The notes under the pieces are model-generated. The model had not been told where the DNA came from, searched no databases, and saw only the letters and a program-made list of their open reading frames with translations. From assembly GCA_964449775.1 (NCBI GenBank), contig CAYVBQ010000002.1, forward strand, positions 124,001 through 188,000: 64,000 bases of DNA, in the 5' to 3' direction. This document shows, piece after piece, positions 54,336 through 63,915 of the stretch. The DNA comes from Fen-1258 sp964449775. Lineage in GTDB: Bacteria; Bacteroidota; Ignavibacteria; Ignavibacteriales; Melioribacteraceae. Position 1 is the stretch's first letter. Each line of letters opens with the position of its first letter. The position numbers were made by a program, and so were the translations under genes.

Positions 54336-56513
54336 ATGCCCGAAAATCTTTCAATGTCGGTTCAATACTTAAAATCAGTCGGACCAAAACGGGCTGAATC
54401 GTTTTCTAAGATTGGAATCAAAACAATTCAAGACTTACTCTTTTACTTCCCTTCCCGATATTTAGACCGCTCTACAATATTAAACAGCGTTAAAGTCATG
54501 CAACATGTTGTGAACGGTTATCAAGGCGAGGTTACGATAATTGGAGAGGTGGTTGAATCGGAAGTTCATTACTATAATAGAAAGCAAGTCTTCAAAGTAC
54601 GTATGAAAGATTCGGTTGGTTTCTTTGATTGCGTCTGGTTTCAAGGTGCAAAATTTTTTAAGGATGTTTTCCACACAGGGGATCATTTCGCAATCTCTGC
54701 CAAACCGGTATTAACCAAGTATGGTCATCTTCAACTTGTCCATCCGGATTTTGATCGTTTTGCAGAAAATGAATCGAAAGAATTTTTAAACACCGGAAAA
54801 ATTATTCCGTTCTACCGAGTGCAGAAAGAATTGCGGGAATCAAATCTTGGTGATCTGAGTTTACGAAGAATCATCCATCAAGCGGTTGAAACATATTCAT
54901 CGAAACTTGTAGAATCTCTTCCCGACTTTATATTAAAAGAAAATAATCTTCCAGGAATTATCGAGACCGTCCGGAACATGCACTCTCCAAAAGATTACTC
55001 CTCTCTTGATTCTGCAAGGCATCGTCTCAAGTTTGAGGAGTTGTTCTACTTTGAAAGCTTAGTGGCTTTAAGAAAGCAGTTGATCAAAGGGATGAAGAAA
55101 GGATTTTCCTTCAAGACAAAACCGGAACCGATTAAGAAATTTTTGAAATCGCTGCCATTCGAATTGACCGATGCACAGCTTAAAGTGTTAAAGGAGATCA
55201 GAAAAGATTTGGAGAGCGATAGACCGATGAATCGTTTGCTTCAAGGTGATGTTGGCAGCGGTAAGACAATTGTTGCTCTTATCAGTATGCTGATCGTTGT
55301 CGAAAATAATTTTCAAGCTGTCTTAATGGCGCCGACAGAAATATTAGCCGACCAGCATTTCAAAAGAATTTCTGAATTAGTTGAACCGCTTGGATTGAAA
55401 GTTGATGAATTGATCGGCGGACAAAAAAAATCCGAACGCGATAATGTTTTACAAAATATCCGGGATGGCAGAACAAATATAATCATCGGAACTCATGCAT
55501 TGATCGAAGAGACCGTTGAGTTTCATAAACTCGGATTGGTTGTGATTGACGAGCAACATCGTTTTGGAGTTATGCAACGCTCAACTCTCGTTCAGAAAGG
55601 ATTACAGTCTGATGTTTTGATAATGACAGCTACACCAATTCCTCGAACATTAACGATGACAATCTACGGTGATCTCGATGTTTCAGTTATAGATCAGATG
55701 CCGAAGAATAGAAAACCAATTAAAACAATTTTACGCGGCGAGAAGAAACTGCCGGAGATTTATGAATTCATCCGTACCAAAGCTCAAAACGGTTATCAAA
55801 CATTTTTAGTTTATCCGCTTGTAGAAGAATCGGATAAGGTTGAATTGAAAGCGGCTCAATCTTACTTCGATGAATTGAGCATCAATCAATTGAAAGATTT
55901 ACGTCTTTGCTTGATCCACGGTAGAATGAACTGGCGGGAGAAAGAAAAAATAATGTTTGAGTTCGCCGCTAAAAAATACGACGTACTCGTTTCGACCACA
56001 GTAATTGAGGTTGGAATTGACATCCCCGATGCAAACATTATTGTGATAAACGATGCCTTCCGCTTTGGATTGTCCCAGCTTCACCAATTGCGCGGCAGAG
56101 TTGGAAGAAGCGAGAAGCAAGCATACTGTATTCTTGTTGCTAAAGATGAATTTGCTGTTAGATCAACACAGTTCAACTTCAATTTTGATTATCTCTCTCC
56201 TGAGCAGATAGAAAAAAATAAATCATTGATTCGTCTCAACTCGATGGTAAAATACACAAGCGGATTTGATCTTTCCGAAATTGATATGAAGTTACGCGGT
56301 CCCGGAAATATTTTTGGAACACAGCAGAGCGGATTGCCTGAATTAAAATATGCGAACATAATTGAGGATACAAATATTTTACTGACTGCAAGGGAGATTG
56401 CTTTTAAAATAATAGAGAGCGATCCACAACTCACTCAACCAATAAATCTTCTTATCAAGAGTACACTTCATAGGAATTATTACCAGCACATTCATCTTGC
56501 GCAGATCGCTTGA
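54336..56513 (+). CDS. recG: ATP-dependent DNA helicase RecG
   Basis: Branch-migration helicase that reverses stalled forks. 725 residues with an N-terminal wedge (OB) domain, then the helicase core: Walker A LLQGDVGSGKTIVALI near residue 300, DEQHRFGVMQR (motif II), MTATPIPRTLTMT (motif III) and LRGRVGRSEKQAYC (motif VI). Complete and probably active. Confidence 0.97.
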   Translation: MPENLSMSVQYLKSVGPKRAESFSKIGIKTIQDLLFYFPSRYLDRSTILNSVKVMQHVVNGYQGEVTIIGEVVESEVHYYNRKQVFKVRMKDSVGFFDCVWFQGAKFFKDVFHTGDHFAISAKPVLTKYGHLQLVHPDFDRFAENESKEFLNTGKIIPFYRVQKELRESNLGDLSLRRIIHQAVETYSSKLVESLPDFILKENNLPGIIETVRNMHSPKDYSSLDSARHRLKFEELFYFESLVALRKQLIKGMKKGFSFKTKPEPIKKFLKSLPFELTDAQLKVLKEIRKDLESDRPMNRLLQGDVGSGKTIVALISMLIVVENNFQAVLMAPTEILADQHFKRISELVEPLGLKVDELIGGQKKSERDNVLQNIRDGRTNIIIGTHALIEETVEFHKLGLVVIDEQHRFGVMQRSTLVQKGLQSDVLIMTATPIPRTLTMTIYGDLDVSVIDQMPKNRKPIKTILRGEKKLPEIYEFIRTKAQNGYQTFLVYPLVEESDKVELKAAQSYFDELSINQLKDLRLCLIHGRMNWREKEKIMFEFAAKKYDVLVSTTVIEVGIDIPDANIIVINDAFRFGLSQLHQLRGRVGRSEKQAYCILVAKDEFAVRSTQFNFNFDYLSPEQIEKNKSLIRLNSMVKYTSGFDLSEIDMKLRGPGNIFGTQQSGLPELKYANIIEDTNILLTAREIAFKIIESDPQLTQPINLLIKSTLHRNYYQHIHLAQIA

Positions 56514-56680
56514 GTACTTCGAAATTATTTTTCTGAACGATTGTATCACTGACCCATCAAATATTTTCTTCATCACTACTCGTGCCATAAATATTTTTGG
56601 AGAAAAATATTTTCGACAATTTGTTGCAAAAAAAAAATAATTAGTTATATTTCTGTTAGAAAATTTTTGAAGGAATCAAT

Positions 56681-57757
56681 ATTAGTTCTTATCTACCAAA
56701 TAAAAAATTAAAAGTTGCTCTCACATATAATGTAAAACCGGAAGAAAAAAATTTTTCCGACACAATACCTCTCTCTCTTCACGAAAAATCAAAAGAAACT
56801 TTCAATGATACTTACGCTGAGTGGGATACAATTGAAACAATCAACGCGCTAAAAGATGCATTAGAACTTTTTCATGATGTAACGATGATTGAAGCAAACG
56901 AAAATGCTTTTGATAATTTTAAAAATACACGACCTGATATTGTTTTTAATGTAGCTGAATGCGCAAACGGAATCAGCAGAGAAGCGCAGATACCTGCAAT
57001 GCTGGATATGCTGCAAATTCCTTACACCGGTTCCGATCCATTGACGCTCACAACGTGTCTTGACAAAGCTCGCACAAAAGAAATTTTATCTTACCATAAA
57101 ATTCCTACAGCAAATTTTTTATTAGTTGAATCAATTGCCGATCTTGTAAACTTCCATTTAGATTTTCCCGTGATGATTAAACCGGTTGCTGAAGGATCTA
57201 GTAAAGGAATTTTCAACTCTTCACTAGTGAACAACTTTGCCGGGTTAACCGAAAGATTGGAGACAAACCTTGAGACTTATAAACAACCCTTTTTAATTGA
57301 AGAGTTTTTACCGGGGAGGGAGTTCACCGTTGCGATACTAGGCAACAACTCCGACACGGAGGTCTTGCCAATCGTTGAAATAAATCTACACGAGCTTCCA
57401 AAGGAATTAGCCCAGATCTATTCTTACGAAGCCAAATGGATTGCGGATACTCGTGAAAATCCATTGAACATTTTTAGCTGTCCCGCTGATATCGATAAGA
57501 CACTTTATGAACGAATAGAAACTGTAGCACTTAAAACGTACAAAGTGTTACGATGCAAAGATTGGAGCCGTATTGATATTCGACTTGATTCTGCCGGCGA
57601 ACCAAATATTATTGAAGTTAATCCTTTACCGGGAATACTTCCCGACCCGAAAGACAATTCATGTTTTCCGAAAGCAGCCCGCGTACATGGTCTTTCTTAC
57701 GAAGAGATGATTAACAAAGTTTTATTAACAGCAGCAAAGAGATACAATTTATTATGA
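56681..57757 (+). CDS. ATP-grasp (D-Ala-D-Ala ligase-like) protein 1
   Basis: An ATP-grasp ligase of about 358 residues. PVMIKPVAEGSSKGI is the ATP loop, LIEEFLPGREFTVAILG the next core strand and IIEVNPLPGILPD the metal-binding end. The first ATG in frame (56885) would remove the N-terminal preATP domain, including KLKVALTYN, which matches its paralogue at 57754. No ATG, GTG or TTG lies in frame upstream. An ATT at 56681 has an AAGGA site at the right distance, so I propose an ATT start. It overlaps the next gene by four bases. Confidence 0.8.
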   Translation: MSSYLPNKKLKVALTYNVKPEEKNFSDTIPLSLHEKSKETFNDTYAEWDTIETINALKDALELFHDVTMIEANENAFDNFKNTRPDIVFNVAECANGISREAQIPAMLDMLQIPYTGSDPLTLTTCLDKARTKEILSYHKIPTANFLLVESIADLVNFHLDFPVMIKPVAEGSSKGIFNSSLVNNFAGLTERLETNLETYKQPFLIEEFLPGREFTVAILGNNSDTEVLPIVEINLHELPKELAQIYSYEAKWIADTRENPLNIFSCPADIDKTLYERIETVALKTYKVLRCKDWSRIDIRLDSAGEPNIIEVNPLPGILPDPKDNSCFPKAARVHGLSYEEMINKVLLTAAKRYNLL

Positions 57758-58812
57758 ACCTTGAACACAAAGTATTGATATGCTATAACGAGCCCACTCG
57801 ATATTACGACAATTATCTTGGGAAAGATTTTTCGAATGCAAACGATAACGTTGATCTTTCCGAAAGAGAATTCATGAAACAAATTGTTTCTATAAAAAAT
57901 GTTCTTTCGAAAAAATATATTAGTGTTGAAACGTTGGCTGTAAATAGCGATATCAAATTCGCAATGAAAAAAATTCTCCATTACTCCCCTGATCTTATCT
58001 TTAATTTTGTTGAGTCTGTGGAAGGCAATTCTAATTTCGAGAGCTACATTGCCGGACTTTTTGATCTTTTAGAAATTTCTTACACCGGGAATGGTGCTAT
58101 TAGTCTGGGAAATTGTTTAAGTAAATCCAGGACGAAACAGATTCTTCAATCGCATGGTGTGAGAACTCCAAAACATTTGATTGCACATGTGAACGAATAT
58201 CCTCTGAAGAGTAATTTCTTATTGAAATTTCCGGTTATTCTAAAACTTGCCCGAGAAGATGCGAGTATCGGCATATCGGAATTTTCCGTTGTCCATAATT
58301 TTGATTCTTTAAAAGAAAGATTGGAATACTTATTCACTTCTTTCAAACAAGAGGTTATAATAGAAGAATATATTGACGGACGAGAATTGAACGTTGCTAT
58401 ACTCGGTGATCAGATACTTCCAATTTCTGAAATCCGTTTTGATGGTTTACCTGAAGAGTTTCCTAAAATTGTTACCTACGAAGCCAAATGGTCACCGGAA
58501 AGTGTTTACTATAAGAACACTGTTCCAAGATGTCCCGCTCCGCTTGATGCTCAATTGAGACAAGAAATTGAAAAGATGGCTCTCGAAGCATTCGATGCTT
58601 TGGAATGCAGAGATTACGCCCGCATAGACATTCGTTTGAATCAAAAAAATGTTCCGTTCGTTATAGAAGTTAATCCAAATCCGGATATCTCTCCCGATAC
58701 AGGTTTTGTTCGTTCGGCAGCGACGGCAGGAATTGGTTACGAAGAATTAATTTTTAAAATATCAACTTTTGCATTGAAGAGAATAATATATGATACGCAA
58801 GCTGCAAGCTGA
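57754..58812 (+). CDS. ATP-grasp (D-Ala-D-Ala ligase-like) protein 2
   Basis: A 352-residue paralogue of the upstream gene. PVILKLAREDASIGISEFSV is the ATP loop, IIEEYIDGRELNVAILGD and FVIEVNPNPDISPD follow. It starts at an ATGA overlap. The two are divergent enough to have different substrates. D-Ala-D-Ala ligase relatives join a carboxylate to an amino acid, so a small peptide or amide product is likely. Neither is the standard Ddl by context (no mur genes nearby). Confidence 0.83.
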   Translation: MNLEHKVLICYNEPTRYYDNYLGKDFSNANDNVDLSEREFMKQIVSIKNVLSKKYISVETLAVNSDIKFAMKKILHYSPDLIFNFVESVEGNSNFESYIAGLFDLLEISYTGNGAISLGNCLSKSRTKQILQSHGVRTPKHLIAHVNEYPLKSNFLLKFPVILKLAREDASIGISEFSVVHNFDSLKERLEYLFTSFKQEVIIEEYIDGRELNVAILGDQILPISEIRFDGLPEEFPKIVTYEAKWSPESVYYKNTVPRCPAPLDAQLRQEIEKMALEAFDALECRDYARIDIRLNQKNVPFVIEVNPNPDISPDTGFVRSAATAGIGYEELIFKISTFALKRIIYDTQAAS

Positions 58813-59275
58813 GGATAGAGCACCACTCGTCTCCATAATCGAAAAGACGGATAATTTCAGCGATGAAGAGAAAAAAGTTGCAGTTGAATTGATTGATGAA
58901 GCCGCAGCCAATCCGAATCATGAATACTACAATGTATTCGTCTCTGAAAACGAAAACAAAATTGATGGTTACCATTGCGTTGGTAAAAGAGCATTAACTG
59001 ATGGTGTGTTCGATCTCTTTTGGATTGTAGTAGATAGTTCTACTCAAAACAGAGGTATTGGTAAACAGCTTCTTGATCATTCGGAAAAATTTGTGAAAGA
59101 AAATAATGGAAGATGGATTCTTGCAGAAACATCTTCTAAAGAGAGCTACGACGCCACAAGAAATTTTTACTTGAGAAATAAATACTCGATAGTTAGCCAG
59201 ATAAAAGATTTTTACGCAGTCAACGACAACTTGATTGTCTTTGGCAAATACATTCCAAATGGAATGAATATTTAA
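58790..59275 (+). CDS. GNAT-family N-acetyltransferase
   Basis: A 161-residue acyl-CoA-dependent acetyltransferase. FWIVVDSSTQNRGIGKQLLDHSE contains the acetyl-CoA loop (Q-N-R-G-I-G), and ATRNFYLRNKYSIVSQIKDFY is the usual end. It overlaps the second ligase gene by 23 bases. With KamA next door, a beta-lysine N-acetyltransferase role is conceivable but unproven. Confidence 0.85.
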   Translation: MIRKLQAEDRAPLVSIIEKTDNFSDEEKKVAVELIDEAAANPNHEYYNVFVSENENKIDGYHCVGKRALTDGVFDLFWIVVDSSTQNRGIGKQLLDHSEKFVKENNGRWILAETSSKESYDATRNFYLRNKYSIVSQIKDFYAVNDNLIVFGKYIPNGMNI

Positions 59276-59309
59276 AAACATAAACGGCACAATATAAAGG
59301 GCAACTATC

Positions 59310-60539
59310 ATGGAACTCTGGCAGCAAATGGTTAGAGATAGCGTTCACTCTGTTGATCAACTTGTGGAGAAGTTTGGTATTGACAGAATTGTAGCAGAGG
59401 GCTTGGATGAATTCTTCCAGGCACGTATTAATCCATATTATCTCGGTCTAATTCGGTATCCCGGCGACGCGATCTGGAAACAATGCGTTCCAGACAAAGC
59501 CGAGTTGGATGATTTAGATGGATTTGAAGATCCGCTCCAAGAAGATAGAATGAGTCCGGTTCCAAATATTACCCATCGCTATCCCGATAGAGCTTTATTC
59601 CTTACAACAAGCCAATGCGGAATGTACTGCCGCTTTTGTACAAGAAAAAGAAAAGTTGGTAACTCAGATAAAATTTCAATGAAAGAATTAGAATCAGCTT
59701 TCAAGTATTTGGAAAAACACACAGAGATTCGAGACGTAATTATGTCCGGCGGCGATCCATTGATGCTTACTGATGTAATGCTTGAAAAAATCTTAAAACG
59801 GTTGCGCCAAATTCCTCACATAGAGATCATCCGTATCGGATCAAAGATGCCGTGCGTTCTTCCTCACCGCATCACACCAAAACTGGTTGAGATGATAAAG
59901 AAGTATCATCCAATATATGTTAACACGCACTTCAATCACCCGTGGGAAATTACACCTGAGAGCACTAAAGCTTGTGAGATGCTTGTTAATGCAGGAATAC
60001 CCGTAAACAATCAAGCAGTTTTAATGAAAGGCGTTAATGACGATGCCGAAGTGATGAGAGAATTATTCACCAAGCTTCTTAAGATTCGTGTGAGACCTTA
60101 CTATTTATATATGGCAGATGAAACACGCGGCGCCAACCACTTCCGTACTTCGTTGGATAAAGGTCTGGAAATAATGCAGAAGCTGCGCGGATATACAAGC
60201 GGTCTTGCAATTCCTCATTTTGTAATTGATGCACCTGGCGGCGGCGGTAAGATACCGATTCTTCCGCAATACGTTCTGCACCGAGATGAAGACAGAGTTG
60301 TAATGAAGAATTACAAAGGTGAAATTTTCGTTTACCGTGAAGCTCATAACGGAGAAGCACAACCGGAAGTAAGTATTCCTATTGAAGTTGTTGAAAAGGA
60401 AAGCGGTTCAAACGGAAATGGATCGAATGGTAATGGTTCTAACGGATCCAACGGAAACGGTTCGAACGGTTCATCAAAGAAACCGAAGAACTACAAAGAG
60501 AAAATTGAAGTTACAGAAATCGCTACGAGTAATAATTGA
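59310..60539 (+). CDS. kamA: Lysine 2,3-aminomutase (KamA family)
   Basis: A radical-SAM, PLP-dependent enzyme of 409 residues that converts L-lysine to beta-lysine. The 4Fe-4S cysteines are C103, C107 and C110 (CGMYCRFC). The PLP lysine is K314 in APGGGGKIPILP. Asp270 and Asp307, equivalent to the substrate-amine-binding aspartates of lysine aminomutase, are kept, which argues against glutamate aminomutase. Residues about 366-389 are an added Gly-Ser-Asn repeat before a basic tail. It ends the ligase-ligase-GNAT cluster. Confidence 0.93.
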   Translation: MELWQQMVRDSVHSVDQLVEKFGIDRIVAEGLDEFFQARINPYYLGLIRYPGDAIWKQCVPDKAELDDLDGFEDPLQEDRMSPVPNITHRYPDRALFLTTSQCGMYCRFCTRKRKVGNSDKISMKELESAFKYLEKHTEIRDVIMSGGDPLMLTDVMLEKILKRLRQIPHIEIIRIGSKMPCVLPHRITPKLVEMIKKYHPIYVNTHFNHPWEITPESTKACEMLVNAGIPVNNQAVLMKGVNDDAEVMRELFTKLLKIRVRPYYLYMADETRGANHFRTSLDKGLEIMQKLRGYTSGLAIPHFVIDAPGGGGKIPILPQYVLHRDEDRVVMKNYKGEIFVYREAHNGEAQPEVSIPIEVVEKESGSNGNGSNGNGSNGSNGNGSNGSSKKPKNYKEKIEVTEIATSNN

Positions 60540-60566
60540 TACTTTTATTCAGTTTGTTAACAACAA

Positions 60567-60593
60567 AAATCCCGGCTTAACCGGGATTTTTTT
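60567..60593 (+). terminator. Terminator after kamA
   Basis: AAATCCCGG pairs with CCGGGATTT around CTTAA, followed by T residues. The A-rich left flank would also give a T tract on the minus strand, so it may work in both directions. Confidence 0.85.
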
Positions 60594-60656
60594 CATCTTC
60601 CGTTTTTCATTTCAGATCGTTGAGAGTCAGTGAATAAATTTATTTACAACAAGTTT

Positions 60657-60736
60657 TGTAGGGAAGGGTCTATGACCCTTCTACGCAACAGTACATAACT
60701 ATAAAAATCCGGAACGGTCTAAGACCGTTCCCTACA
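60657..60736. repeat. Compound palindromic repeat, different family
   Basis: Starts TGTAGGGAAGGGTC and ends GACCGTTCCCTACA. It holds two hairpins, GGAAGGGTC-TATGACCCTTC and GGAACGGTC-TAAGACCGTTCC, bounded by the outer TGTAGGGAA/TTCCCTACA pair. It is unlike the GTCATT elements and is the only copy I see in the window. Confidence 0.75.
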
Positions 60737-60801
60737 GCTCAATAAATGATTTTATTGAAAAGCATTCATCTTTTGCCACCTTTCACGTTTCTCATCTCAT
60801 A

Positions 60802-63800
60802 TTACTTGACCAGCAGCATCTTCTTGGAAATGGAATTACTTCCTGTTGTTAGATTATAGAAATAAACCCCGCTTGGTAAATTACCCGCATCAAATGTTAT
60901 TTGATATTTACCAGCTTCATATACTCCATCAGCTAGAAGAGAAACTTCTCTTCCCAGAACATCAAACACTCTTAATTTAATCTGGCTCTTTTCCGGAATT
61001 GCAAAGCTTATTTTTGTTGTTGGATTAAACGGATTCGGATAACAATTCTCTAAGTTAAATTCTGTTAGTAGTTCTTCTTTGTTTAACAAACCATTCTTTT
61101 CTTCTTTTTGTAAGGCAAACTGCGGATTATCTACACCATTATTGTTCAAAAGATTATTGATAACATAAACCAATTCATCTTTGGGATATTTGTTAATAAA
61201 ATCAATAAATACTTCTTTTGCACTCTTTGCATCATTCATCTGCGTTAGGTACAAAAATCCCTTTCTAAACAAAGCATACTTATTCACTGTTTTGTCATTT
61301 ATCTTTACCTCTAGAATATCATTATAGTTCAGTGCTTGTTTAATATCTCCTGAATTTAGTAGCTGATGCATTTCCAGTTCTAATATTAATGGATAGAGCT
61401 CGTCGGATTCTTTTATGAACGGTCTTAATTCTTTTTTAGAAAAATCCATAAAGTCTTTTCTACCGGATTTGGTAAATAAATATTCAAGCGATATTAAAGA
61501 ATTTCTTCCAGCTTTATCTTTGCTGTTTTTCTTAAAGAGGTCTAATAATAGATTTATTTCGTTTGAAAAATCGTCACTTGTAGCTATACTGTATTCCAAA
61601 GAATTATTTGCAATGGATGTTGATAATGATATGTCGGCATTAATTCTCCCATTATCGTTTGATGCAATCATAAATAAACCACTGTTTGGATCTGAACTTA
61701 GTGGATTAGATCTAATGATTGCCGAACTTGCATCATTATAAAATTTTGTCGCATTTGGGGGATAAACACCCCACCAGTTATTTTGTACATAAGATGTACT
61801 ATAGTCCAAGGCTTTTACGTCATAAACTGAATTTGAGTAAATGCTATTGAATCCATTATTCGAAGTATTACCTAAATAAATATTTGAATAATAATTTGAA
61901 TAAAGACCATGGTAATTTTCTTTAATAACATTATTTGCAGTACTATTTGTCCAAAATGCACCTGAATGGTCAACACAATAAATTCCGGATGTTCCAAAAC
62001 CCTTGATAAGGTTATCTTTTGTGAAAGGAAGACCATAATAATTACAGAATATTCCAAAAGCACCGGTATTCGGTTGATTTACAATTCTGTTCCTTAATAT
62101 TGTTGGTTGAGAATTATATACATATATACCATAATAATCGCTGTTATTAATCTGGCAATCTGAAACCATAGTTCTATTACTATTATTATTTAAATAAACA
62201 CCTGTTGAAGCATTATTAATGTTACAAAATTGAATATAGCTGTAACTGCTATTATTGACTTGTATTCCTCCCCAAAACCCGCTTGAACCACTAAAATTAA
62301 ATGTAATTCTATTAGAAGAAGTGCCTACTGCGTTTAATATACCGTTGACAATAAGTGAAGTCCCGCTTGTAAAAGATACCGTAACGCCAGGCTGAAAGTA
62401 CCAGATTTCACCGGATGGGATTACTAAGTTTTGAGTTAATGTTCCTCCGTAATGTTCAAGCGCATATTTTATGGCTTTGTATGCATTTATTCTTCCATAA
62501 CCATAGTAATTGTCAAATCCGGTAGTTCCTTTATCTTCGGCTGTTTGCTGAATTATATTACGAATTTGCGATGGAGTTAAATTGGGATTTACAGATAAAA
62601 GCAATCCTGCAATTCCTGTTACATGCGGCGCAGACATTGAGGTGCCTGGCATATAACCATAGTTTTGAGTTACATCAGTGCTGTATGGGTCACCTGCATA
62701 AACTGGATCAATCGCAATATTAAAAGTATAATTTGGGGTGGTAGAAAAAATATTTTTCCCGAGCACTGACTGCCCATTGTAACGATATACATATCCATCC
62801 CAGTATCCTCCGTAGCCTCCCGGAGCGGATACGCAAACTTGCGAACCTTGACTTGAAAAAGGAGAAAAAGTATCGGTAGCATCCGTTGATGATACAGCAA
62901 CTACGTTTGAATAACTTGAAGAGTATGCTGCCGGATACAATACACTCCCACCGTATTCATTTCCAGCGGATGCAATAATTGGTACACCATAAGTGTTCGC
63001 ATAAATAACTGCGTCAAGTGCCTGCTGGTTTGCACCTCCTCCTCCACTGTAATTTATTACGACTTTTTTAGTAGGATTATTACGCTGGTAATCAACAGCA
63101 TAAACAACGCCATTATAAAAATAAGAAAAGTAACCAGAACCGTAATCATCAAAAACTTGAATAACCATTATTTTACAATTCCAAGCAACACCTGCTATTC
63201 CTGTTCCATTATTACTTTCTGCTGCTGTTATTCCTGCAACGTGGGTACCGTGTCCATACAAATCTTTCACACCGTTTCCATTATTAGTATAATCGGGTCC
63301 AAGAATGATTTTATTAGGATCATCCAAGTCTGGATGCGAAAGTGAACCATTAAGCATCGGGATACCGGTATCAAGTATTGCAATAATAACATCAGCGTTA
63401 CCTGTTGAAATATTCCATGCATCATTCGCGTCTATATCTGCATCATTTGTACCAGTCGGAGGTGTCTGTCCGGTGTTTTTTAACGCCCATTGGTAAGGAT
63501 ATGTTGCTGGGCTTGTACCGTTGAAATAAGGATCGTTGGGTTCAAGAGTGGTGCTTGTTACCATATTAGGTTCTGCAACAGAGACAAATGGTAGTTTCGA
63601 CAAATCGTCAATGGCAAGAATTTCATCTTTGGTCGCGGGAAGTTCTATTAATCCCCATCCAAGTTTGTCAAACGAATTAATAATTTTTCCTTCAACACTT
63701 TTCAGCAAATCATTAATCTCCGTTTGTGTTGCAGAAGGTGATATTTTCACGGCAATTTCTTTTGCCGCAAATTGAATCTCCTTCCCCTTCCATACTTTTG

Positions 63801-63915
63801 TCTTTACTGCTTTACCTGCAACGCTTTCTATTCTGCGCGCTATTTGTGCGCTCAAAAACGATGAAGTGATAAAAAGAATGCTTATTAAAATTATACACAA
63901 CTTTTTCGTTTTCAT
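60802..63915 (-). CDS. Secreted subtilisin-like protease with beta-helix and T9SS sorting domain
   Basis: A 1037-residue S8 peptidase. Signal peptide 1-24; inhibitor-like propeptide to about 120; catalytic triad Asp182 (AILDTGIP), His222 (GHGTHVAG) and Ser426 (GTSMSAPH), with Asn319 in SAGNE. From about 520 to 700 there is a right-handed beta-helix-like repeat region rich in Asn, Ser and Tyr. A helical part follows, and the last 80 residues are a type IX sorting domain (NCYPNPFNPTTKISF...LPSGVYFYN). It should cross the outer membrane by T9SS and be released or anchored. AGGAGA precedes the ATG. Confidence 0.93.
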   Translation of the reverse strand: MKTKKLCIILISILFITSSFLSAQIARRIESVAGKAVKTKVWKGKEIQFAAKEIAVKISPSATQTEINDLLKSVEGKIINSFDKLGWGLIELPATKDEILAIDDLSKLPFVSVAEPNMVTSTTLEPNDPYFNGTSPATYPYQWALKNTGQTPPTGTNDADIDANDAWNISTGNADVIIAILDTGIPMLNGSLSHPDLDDPNKIILGPDYTNNGNGVKDLYGHGTHVAGITAAESNNGTGIAGVAWNCKIMVIQVFDDYGSGYFSYFYNGVVYAVDYQRNNPTKKVVINYSGGGGANQQALDAVIYANTYGVPIIASAGNEYGGSVLYPAAYSSSYSNVVAVSSTDATDTFSPFSSQGSQVCVSAPGGYGGYWDGYVYRYNGQSVLGKNIFSTTPNYTFNIAIDPVYAGDPYSTDVTQNYGYMPGTSMSAPHVTGIAGLLLSVNPNLTPSQIRNIIQQTAEDKGTTGFDNYYGYGRINAYKAIKYALEHYGGTLTQNLVIPSGEIWYFQPGVTVSFTSGTSLIVNGILNAVGTSSNRITFNFSGSSGFWGGIQVNNSSYSYIQFCNINNASTGVYLNNNSNRTMVSDCQINNSDYYGIYVYNSQPTILRNRIVNQPNTGAFGIFCNYYGLPFTKDNLIKGFGTSGIYCVDHSGAFWTNSTANNVIKENYHGLYSNYYSNIYLGNTSNNGFNSIYSNSVYDVKALDYSTSYVQNNWWGVYPPNATKFYNDASSAIIRSNPLSSDPNSGLFMIASNDNGRINADISLSTSIANNSLEYSIATSDDFSNEINLLLDLFKKNSKDKAGRNSLISLEYLFTKSGRKDFMDFSKKELRPFIKESDELYPLILELEMHQLLNSGDIKQALNYNDILEVKINDKTVNKYALFRKGFLYLTQMNDAKSAKEVFIDFINKYPKDELVYVINNLLNNNGVDNPQFALQKEEKNGLLNKEELLTEFNLENCYPNPFNPTTKISFAIPEKSQIKLRVFDVLGREVSLLADGVYEAGKYQITFDAGNLPSGVYFYNLTTGSNSISKKMLLVK

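Noticed and set aside
59310..60539. KamA as the EF-P modifying enzyme EpmB
   Set aside because: It is longer than EpmB, has the full KamA core, sits with ligases and an acetyltransferase, and no epmA is seen in the window.
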